In this document: piece after piece, positions 58,724 through 64,000 of the stretch
Position numbering within the stretch: position 1 is the first letter of the stretch
Layout: each line of letters begins with the position of its first letter
From: CAXMRP01 sp965216515
GTDB lineage: Bacteria; Pseudomonadota; Alphaproteobacteria; Rhizobiales; Afifellaceae
DNA: 64,000 bases
Assembly: GCA_965216515.1 (NCBI GenBank)
Contig: OZ244173.1
Span: forward strand, 992,001 to 1,056,000
Reading direction: 5' to 3'
Program-made: the position numbers and the translations under genes
The notes under the pieces: generated by a model
The model's database searches: none
Told to the model about the DNA's origin: nothing
Seen by the model: the letters and a program-made list of their open reading frames with translations, nothing else

Positions 58724-59662
58724 ATGGAATATTTCGTTCAGCAACTGATCAACGGTGTCACGTTGGGATCAATCTACGGATTGATCGCCATCGGTTACAC
58801 GATGGTCTACGGCATAATCGGCATGATCAATTTCGCCCATGGCGACATATTCATGGTCGGCTCGTTCATCGCCCTCATCACAATCCTTGCGCTTGGTCTG
58901 ACTGCCGCTTCGGGCCTTGCTTTCATGCTCCTGGCATTGCTGTTGGTCCTCATCATCGCCATGGTCTTCACGTCCGTGTGGGGATGGACGGTGGAGCGGC
59001 TGGCCTACCGGCCGCTTCGCGGATCCTTCCGGTTGGCACCGCTGATCACGGCCATCGGCATGTCGATCGCATTGCAGAATTTCGTGCAGATCAGCCAGGG
59101 TGCCCGGGTCAAGCCCTTGCAGCCGATCATTTCCGGCGGTTGGAAGATCATGGAGGGCAAGACAACCAGCGGCGATCCCCTGATTGTCCAGCTCTCCTAT
59201 ATGCAGCTCATCATCATCGTCACCACGCTCGTGCTGATGATCGGTTTTTCGCAGCTGATTTCGCGCACGCCGCTTGGCCGCGCCCAGCGCGCCTGTGAGC
59301 AGGACCAGAAAATGGCGTCCCTGCTCGGGGTCAATGTTGACCGCACCATCTCGCTGACATTTGTCGTCGGCGCCGCATTGGCCTCTGTCGCCGGAATTAT
59401 GTACCTGCTCTACTACGGCGTGATCGACTTCTACATCGGATTTCTGGCTGGCGTTAAGGCGTTCACCGCCGCCGTTCTGGGGGGTATCGGATCGTTGCCG
59501 GGCGCCATGCTCGGCGGTCTGCTCATCGGCCTGATCGAGGTGTTCTGGTCCGCCTATTTCACCATCGAATACAAGGATGTGGCCGCGTTTTCGATTTTGG
59601 CGATCGTCCTGATCTTTCTGCCATCCGGGCTGTTGGGTCGTCCGGAAGTGGAGAAGGTCTGA
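58724..59662 (+). CDS. livH: Branched-chain amino-acid ABC transporter permease LivH
   Basis: 312-aa inner-membrane protein with about eight hydrophobic spans. MEYFVQQLINGVTLGSIYGL and GYTMVYGIIGMINFAHGDIF are the LivH hallmark, and CEQDQKMASLLGVNVDRTIS is the cytoplasmic loop that meets the ATPase. The inner ATG, with GGGGCGG upstream, is chosen over an ATG 23 codons earlier. First gene of the operon. Confidence 0.94.
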   Translation: MEYFVQQLINGVTLGSIYGLIAIGYTMVYGIIGMINFAHGDIFMVGSFIALITILALGLTAASGLAFMLLALLLVLIIAMVFTSVWGWTVERLAYRPLRGSFRLAPLITAIGMSIALQNFVQISQGARVKPLQPIISGGWKIMEGKTTSGDPLIVQLSYMQLIIIVTTLVLMIGFSQLISRTPLGRAQRACEQDQKMASLLGVNVDRTISLTFVVGAALASVAGIMYLLYYGVIDFYIGFLAGVKAFTAAVLGGIGSLPGAMLGGLLIGLIEVFWSAYFTIEYKDVAAFSILAIVLIFLPSGLLGRPEVEKV

Positions 59663-59665
59663 TCC

Positions 59666-61015
59666 ATGGCAATCACCGAAAGCGCCGGCGCCAGGGGCGG
59701 TTCGACAATCGCCAATGCGCTGAAGGATTCCGCAATCGCAGCGGCCATTTCCGCGGGCCTGTTCTTTTTCTTCATCGGCCAGAAGACCGACATCGCGCCC
59801 GGCGGATTGGAACTGACATCGCGCTGGCCCGTCTATTTCGCCATAATTGTCGCGGTCTTCGCCGGGCGGCTGGCGCTCAACCTGTTTGTCTGGAACGACC
59901 GGGCGAAATCGACATTGGGTGTATTGAAATCGACGCTCTTTCCGCCCGTTGGAACGTCGTGGATATCCCGCCTGTCCGGTATCCTGAATATCATCGGCCC
60001 GCTTGCCGTCGCCTTTGCCATCATCCTGCCCTTCCTGCCCATCGCAAATCGTTATGTCATGGATCAGGCGATCGTGGTGCTCACCTACATCATGCTCGGC
60101 TGGGGCCTGAACATTGTCGTCGGTCTCGCCGGTCTGCTCGACCTTGGCTATGTCGCCTTTTACGCGGTCGGCGCCTATTCCTTCGCCCTGCTGGCCCAGA
60201 ATTTCGAGCTCGGTTTCTGGATCTGCCTGCCGCTCGCCGGCATCCTTGCCGCGTTCTGGGGCCTCATCCTCGGTTTCCCGGTTCTGCGTCTGCGCGGCGA
60301 CTATCTGGCCATTGTCACGCTGGCATTCGGCGAAATCATTCGCGTGGTGCTGTTGAACTGGTACGAGTTCACAAACGGTCCGGACGGAATATCCGGTATT
60401 CCGCGCCCCACTTTCTTCGGGATTGAATTCAAACGCGGTGAAGGAGGGTTCGCCGATATATTCGGTTTCGAATATTCGCCGCTGCATCGCATCATCTATC
60501 TGTACTACATCATCCTGATTCTGGCGCTGGTGACAAATTTCGTGACCCTGAGGCTGCGGCGGCTGCCGGTCGGGCGCGCCTGGGAAGCTCTGCGCGAGGA
60601 TGAAATTGCCTGCCGCTCGCTCGGCATCAACACTGTCAACACCAAGCTTACCGCGTTTGCCACCGGTGCCATGTTCGGCGGCTTTGCCGGTTCTTTCTTC
60701 GCCACGCGGCAGGGATTCATCTCGCCGGAATCCTTCACCGCCATTGAAAGTTTCATCATCCTCGCCGTTGTCGTTCTCGGCGGCCTCGGAAGTCAGCTCG
60801 GCGTCGTCATTGCCGCGCTGTTCCTGAATACCGCCTTTGAGGTGTTCCGCGAATTGGAGGAATACCGGATGCTCATTGTCGGCCTGTCGATGGTGCTGAT
60901 CATGGTTTGGCGGCCACGCGGTTTGATTTCGACCCGCCAACCGTCCGTTGTGCTGACCAGGCGGAAAGCGATATCCGCCGATCTGGTCGGCCAGGGCGAA
61001 GGTCATGGATCGTGA
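59666..61015 (+). CDS. livM: Branched-chain amino-acid ABC transporter permease LivM
   Basis: 449-aa partner permease. An N-terminal extension with two to three spans (DUF3382-type, residues 15-90) precedes the LivM core: VVGLAGLLDLGYVAFYAVGA and WEALREDEIACRSLGINTVN. The extended form is common in Alphaproteobacteria. It begins 3 nt after livH. Confidence 0.94.
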   Translation: MAITESAGARGGSTIANALKDSAIAAAISAGLFFFFIGQKTDIAPGGLELTSRWPVYFAIIVAVFAGRLALNLFVWNDRAKSTLGVLKSTLFPPVGTSWISRLSGILNIIGPLAVAFAIILPFLPIANRYVMDQAIVVLTYIMLGWGLNIVVGLAGLLDLGYVAFYAVGAYSFALLAQNFELGFWICLPLAGILAAFWGLILGFPVLRLRGDYLAIVTLAFGEIIRVVLLNWYEFTNGPDGISGIPRPTFFGIEFKRGEGGFADIFGFEYSPLHRIIYLYYIILILALVTNFVTLRLRRLPVGRAWEALREDEIACRSLGINTVNTKLTAFATGAMFGGFAGSFFATRQGFISPESFTAIESFIILAVVVLGGLGSQLGVVIAALFLNTAFEVFRELEEYRMLIVGLSMVLIMVWRPRGLISTRQPSVVLTRRKAISADLVGQGEGHGS

Positions 61016-61035
61016 CCCCGGCGGCGGAGAGCGAC

Positions 61036-61989
61036 ATGACGGAAGCCAGCAAACGGGACGCCAACTGGGAAGACGATCCCGTCCTCACCGTTGAGCACCT
61101 GACGATGCGGTTTGGCGGTCTCGTCGCCGTCAACGACCTGTCGTTCAACGTCGGTCGCGGTGACATCACCGCGCTGATCGGCCCGAACGGCGCCGGCAAG
61201 ACCACAGTCTTCAACTGCGTGACCGGCTTCTACAAGCCCACCGAGGGCCGCATCGTCATGCGCCACGGGTCCGGGGCCGGTATCGACAGCATTGCCGGCG
61301 TCACGGCGACCGGCCGGCAATGGCATCGATCCGATGACCAGGCGGTCTTTCTGCTGGAGCGCATGGCCGACTTCGATATTTCCAAAACCGCCAAGGTCGC
61401 GCGCACGTTTCAGAACATCCGGTTGTTTTCGGGCATGACCGTTCTGGAAAACCTGCTCGTCGCCCAGCACAATCCGCTGATGATTGCTTCCGGATTCACG
61501 ATCGGCGGCATATTCAATGTGCCGCGCTACGCCAAGGCCCGGAAAGGATCGATCGAAAAGGCTGTTTACTGGCTGGAGCAGACAAATCTGGTTGACCGGG
61601 CCGACGATCCGGCCGCCGACCTGGCTTACGGCGACCAGAGGCGTCTGGAGATCGCCCGCGCCATGTGCACCGATCCGCACCTGTTGTGTCTTGACGAACC
61701 CGCCGCCGGCCTCAACCCGCGCGAATCGGCGCAACTCAACCAGCTGCTTCAGTTCATCCGCGCCGAACACGACACGTCCGTTCTCCTGATCGAGCATGAC
61801 ATGGGCGTGGTGATGGAGATTTCCGACCACATCGTCGTCCTGGACTACGGCGAGAAGATCTCCGACGGCTCCGCCGAATACGTCCGCAACGATCCGAGCG
61901 TCATTGCCGCCTATCTCGGTGTCGAGGATGAAGAGGTGGCTGAAATCGAGCCTGCGCTCGCCAAGGGCGAAACCGGAGCGGCCTCATGA
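61036..61989 (+). CDS. livG: Branched-chain amino-acid ABC transporter ATPase LivG
   Basis: 317-aa ATPase. Walker A GPNGAGKT, an insertion of about 45 residues after beta-3 (RHGSGAGIDSIAGVTATG), QNIRLFSGMTVLENLLVAQH, signature-region LAYGDQRRLEIARAM and Walker B LLCLDEP are present. The ATG with GGAGAG 5 nt upstream is chosen; a GTG overlapping the livM stop 24 nt earlier is possible. Confidence 0.93.
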   Translation: MTEASKRDANWEDDPVLTVEHLTMRFGGLVAVNDLSFNVGRGDITALIGPNGAGKTTVFNCVTGFYKPTEGRIVMRHGSGAGIDSIAGVTATGRQWHRSDDQAVFLLERMADFDISKTAKVARTFQNIRLFSGMTVLENLLVAQHNPLMIASGFTIGGIFNVPRYAKARKGSIEKAVYWLEQTNLVDRADDPAADLAYGDQRRLEIARAMCTDPHLLCLDEPAAGLNPRESAQLNQLLQFIRAEHDTSVLLIEHDMGVVMEISDHIVVLDYGEKISDGSAEYVRNDPSVIAAYLGVEDEEVAEIEPALAKGETGAAS

Positions 61990-62723
61990 GCGCGCAGGCC
62001 AGCCCGCAGCCGCTTTTGTCCGTGCGCGGCGTCAAGACGCATTATGGCAAGATTATCGCGTTGCGCGGCGTCGACGTCGACGTGCACGAGGGCGAGATCG
62101 TCACGTTGATTGGCGCCAACGGCGCCGGCAAGTCGACCCTGATGATGACCATATGCGGCAATCCGCGCGCCAGCGCCGGCTCCATCAGCTATGGCGGCGA
62201 TGATATTACCGGCCTGCCGACCCACGAAATCGTATCCCGCAAGATCGCCCAGTCTCCGGAAGGCCGGCGCATCTTTCCGCGCATGACCGTGCGGGAAAAC
62301 CTTCAGATGGGCTCTGCGATCACCGGCGAGGACACCTTCGATACCGATGTCGCCAAGGTCTACGACCTGTTTCCGCTTTTGAAGGATCGTCAGGATCAGC
62401 GTGGCGGCACGCTGTCCGGCGGCGAGCAGCAAATGCTGGCGATCGGGCGCGCATTGATGAGCCGTCCGCGCCTGCTTCTTCTCGATGAACCGTCGCTGGG
62501 CCTTGCCCCGATGATCGTCAAGCAGATCTTCGACGTCATTCGCGATTTGAACGAGCAGCAGGGACTGACCGTCTTTCTTGTCGAGCAGAACGCTTTTCAC
62601 GCGCTTCGCCTCGCCCACCGGGGCTATGTCATGGTCAACGGCGAAATCACCATGACGGGAACCGGCGAGGAGTTGCTCGCCCGCGAAGAAGTGCGCGCCG
62701 CGTATCTTGAGGGAGGCCGCTGA
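61986..62723 (+). CDS. livF: Branched-chain amino-acid ABC transporter ATPase LivF
   Basis: 245-aa ATPase. Walker A GANGAGKS, QSPEGRRIFPRMTVRENLQM, signature LSGGEQQM and Walker B LLLLDEPSLGLAP are typical LivF. Its ATG overlaps the livG stop (ATGA). Works as a heterodimer with LivG. Confidence 0.95.
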   Translation: MSAQASPQPLLSVRGVKTHYGKIIALRGVDVDVHEGEIVTLIGANGAGKSTLMMTICGNPRASAGSISYGGDDITGLPTHEIVSRKIAQSPEGRRIFPRMTVRENLQMGSAITGEDTFDTDVAKVYDLFPLLKDRQDQRGGTLSGGEQQMLAIGRALMSRPRLLLLDEPSLGLAPMIVKQIFDVIRDLNEQQGLTVFLVEQNAFHALRLAHRGYVMVNGEITMTGTGEELLAREEVRAAYLEGGR

Positions 62724-62725
62724 AG

Positions 62726-63103
62726 ATGTTTTGGGAAGTCTCGTTGCCGGTCTTCATCCTGGTGACCGTGGTTCTCGGCGGCGGCGCGGCATACATGACC
62801 GGCCGGGCCATGGCCCGCGGCTGGCAACCCTGGCCCCGACTGATCGTCTATCTGTTCCTGTTGTGCATTGCAGTTCGCTTTATCCATTTCAGCCTGTTCG
62901 GCGGCACGTTCCTCATTCCGTTTTCGAATATCCCGACGGCCGGCCCCTATTTCGTGGCTGATTTTGTGGTCCTGCTGATAATCGGTGCGCTGGGTCGCCA
63001 GATCACCCGTTCCGAGCAGATGTCGACGCAATATTCCTTCCTCTACAAACGTCAGGGCATGATGGCGTGGCAACGGCGCAATACGTCGGAAGAGCCGGAA
63101 TAA
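62726..63103 (+). CDS. Small integral membrane protein in the liv operon (DUF6867-like)
   Basis: 125 aa with three hydrophobic spans: VFILVTVVLGGGAAYMTGRA, LIVYLFLLCIAVRFIHFSLF and FVADFVVLLIIGALG. The family is named DUF6867, from memory; the function is not known. It begins 3 nt after livF with GGGAGG upstream, so it is part of the operon and may belong to the transporter. Confidence 0.75.
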   Translation: MFWEVSLPVFILVTVVLGGGAAYMTGRAMARGWQPWPRLIVYLFLLCIAVRFIHFSLFGGTFLIPFSNIPTAGPYFVADFVVLLIIGALGRQITRSEQMSTQYSFLYKRQGMMAWQRRNTSEEPE

Positions 63104-63155
63104 TAATGGAAATACCGTATCATTTCGCCAAATAATCGTTTTATATGGCGCCAGG

Positions 63156-63177
63156 ACACGGGCAGAACTGCCCGTGT
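63156..63177 (+). promoter_or_regulatory. Perfect hairpin between the small membrane protein and binding-protein genes
   Basis: A 9-bp stem (ACACGGGCA / TGCCCGTGT) with a 4-nt loop, midway in the 138-nt gap. The preceding segment is AT-rich and may hold a second promoter. No T-run; the structure could end the liv operon partly or stabilise the downstream mRNA. Confidence 0.5.
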
Positions 63178-63241
63178 GAGTTGGCGCTCGCGCAAACGGG
63201 ATGCCCGCTGCCGCGTGCGCCGGTTGATAAAGGGAGACATC

Positions 63242-64000
63242 ATGAAGAAAGTACTATTTGCAGGTGTGGCCTTGTCGTTTGCATTGACGAGCGCCGCCTC
63301 CGCAGAGATCCTGATCGCGACCGCGGGTCCGATGACCGGCCAGTACGCCTCGTTTGGCGAGCAGATGAAGGCGGGCGCCGAACAGGCCGTCGCCGACATC
63401 AACGCCGCAGGCGGCGTGAATGGCGAGCAACTCGTTCTGGAAGTCGGTGACGATGCCTGCGACCCCAAACAGGCTGTTGCTGTGGCCAACCAGATGGCCG
63501 GCAAGGGCGTCGTTTTTATGGCCGGGCATTTCTGCTCCGGGTCTTCGATTCCGGCTTCAGCGGTCTATTCTGAGGAAGGAATCGTCCAGATTTCACCGGC
63601 CTCGACCAATCCGAAGTTCACCGACGAGCGCCCCAACGCCGACGGCGGCACCTATCGTGTGTGTGGCCGCGATGACCAGCAGGGCAAAGTCGCCGGCGAA
63701 TTCCTCGCCGAAAAATTTGCCGACACCAAGGTCGCGGTCGTCCACGACAAGACCGCTTATGGCAAGGGCCTGGCTGACGAGACCAAGGCAGCCATGGAAG
63801 CCGCTGGCAAGAAGGCCGATCTTTATGAAGCCTACACCGCCGGTGAAAAGGACTACACGGCGCTGGTTTCGAAGCTGAAGTCTGAAGGTATCGGCGTTCT
63901 GTATGTCGGCGGTTATCATACCGAAGCCGGCCTGATGGCGCGCCAGATGCGCGATCAGGGCATGAACACCATTCTGGTGTCCGGCGATGCGCTGGTGACC
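63242..64000 (+). CDS. Branched-chain amino-acid ABC transporter substrate-binding protein (C-terminus outside window)
   Basis: The first 253 codons are present; the gene runs off the right edge. Signal peptide (1-21, VLFAGVALSFALTSAASA), then IATAGPMTGQYASFGEQMKA and DACDPKQAVAVANQM are LivJ/LivK type, with the cysteine pair of the family. AAAGGGAG precedes the ATG. Completes the liv importer. Confidence 0.93.
   Translation, partial: MKKVLFAGVALSFALTSAASAEILIATAGPMTGQYASFGEQMKAGAEQAVADINAAGGVNGEQLVLEVGDDACDPKQAVAVANQMAGKGVVFMAGHFCSGSSIPASAVYSEEGIVQISPASTNPKFTDERPNADGGTYRVCGRDDQQGKVAGEFLAEKFADTKVAVVHDKTAYGKGLADETKAAMEAAGKKADLYEAYTAGEKDYTALVSKLKSEGIGVLYVGGYHTEAGLMARQMRDQGMNTILVSGDALVT

Noticed and set aside
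58769..61006. 745-codon minus-strand frame opposite livH and livM
   Set aside because: Antisense to two certain membrane-protein genes; the very hydrophilic Asp/Glu/Gln-rich translation is the expected complement of hydrophobic codons.

Overview
The window is a GC-rich alphaproteobacterial chromosome segment, most likely from the order Hyphomicrobiales (Rhizobiales). The order is inferred from marker families: a BA14K-type lectin-like protein, protein usg, a DUF2336 protein, a DUF3126 protein, a zf-CHCC zinc-finger protein, a NifU-like scaffold next to folE and hisI, and the order rlmB / tRNA-Tyr / tRNA-Gly / tuf / tRNA-Trp / secE / nusG / rplKAJL / rpoBC. No rRNA operon, insertion sequence, prophage, CRISPR array or integrase was seen. 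Both ends of the window cut a gene: rpoC at the left and a branched-chain amino-acid binding protein at the right.

Layout. (1) 1-12.75 kb, minus strand: the transcription/translation macro-operon (tRNA-Tyr, tRNA-Gly, tuf, tRNA-Trp, secE, nusG, rplK, rplA, rplJ, rplL, rpoB, rpoC), with rlmB divergent. (2) 13.8-15 kb: a BA14K-type secreted protein whose ribosome-binding site lies in a hairpin, and tRNA-Thr. (3) 15-21.7 kb: a polar amino-acid type ABC importer followed by an MmgE/PrpD protein, two SDR oxidoreductases and an aldo/keto reductase, probably uptake and catabolism of an unidentified small molecule. (4) 22.2-30.2 kb: beta-carbonic anhydrase / alpha-beta hydrolase / DsbA-like operon, an FAD oxidoreductase, NAD kinase, a DUF2336 protein, a nitroreductase with a flavin reductase, and an exported repeat protein. 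(5) 30.2-38 kb: thrS-yidD and iscU-like/folE/hisI/CBS genes, separated by an AT-rich spacer, an orphan TAXI-type binding protein and a Pro/Ala-rich single-span membrane protein. (6) 38-49 kb: rhomboid protease, PAS protein, tandem PilZ protein, transglutaminase-like cysteine protease, gamma-carbonic anhydrase-like protein, cysE, hydrolase, zinc-finger protein, FAD monooxygenase, methyltransferase, tRNA-Leu, gpt and a CinA-type protein. (7) 49-52.2 kb: sfsA, map, radC, usg, cytochrome c. (8) 52.3-58.6 kb: a minus-strand molybdo-enzyme maturation operon (MoxR ATPase, CoxE-like VWA protein, split XdhC, MocA-like nucleotidyltransferase) with no oxidase subunits beside it, and divergent pcaB-pcaD of the beta-ketoadipate pathway. 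(9) 58.7-64 kb: a complete liv-type branched-chain amino-acid ABC importer (H, M, G, F, a small membrane protein, and the binding protein).

Most of the window is housekeeping or ordinary accessory metabolism. The items most worth a second look are: the orphan TAXI/Pro-Ala protein pair behind an AT-rich promoter; the stand-alone Cox/XdhC maturation operon; a perfect 12-bp terminator with no gene in front of it in a divergent intergenic region (sRNA candidate); a flavin reductase whose family-standard start position is an ATA codon; a hairpin presenting the BA14K Shine-Dalgarno; and a CIRCE-like dyad upstream of usg. All names come from reading the translated sequences by eye; no database search was run.
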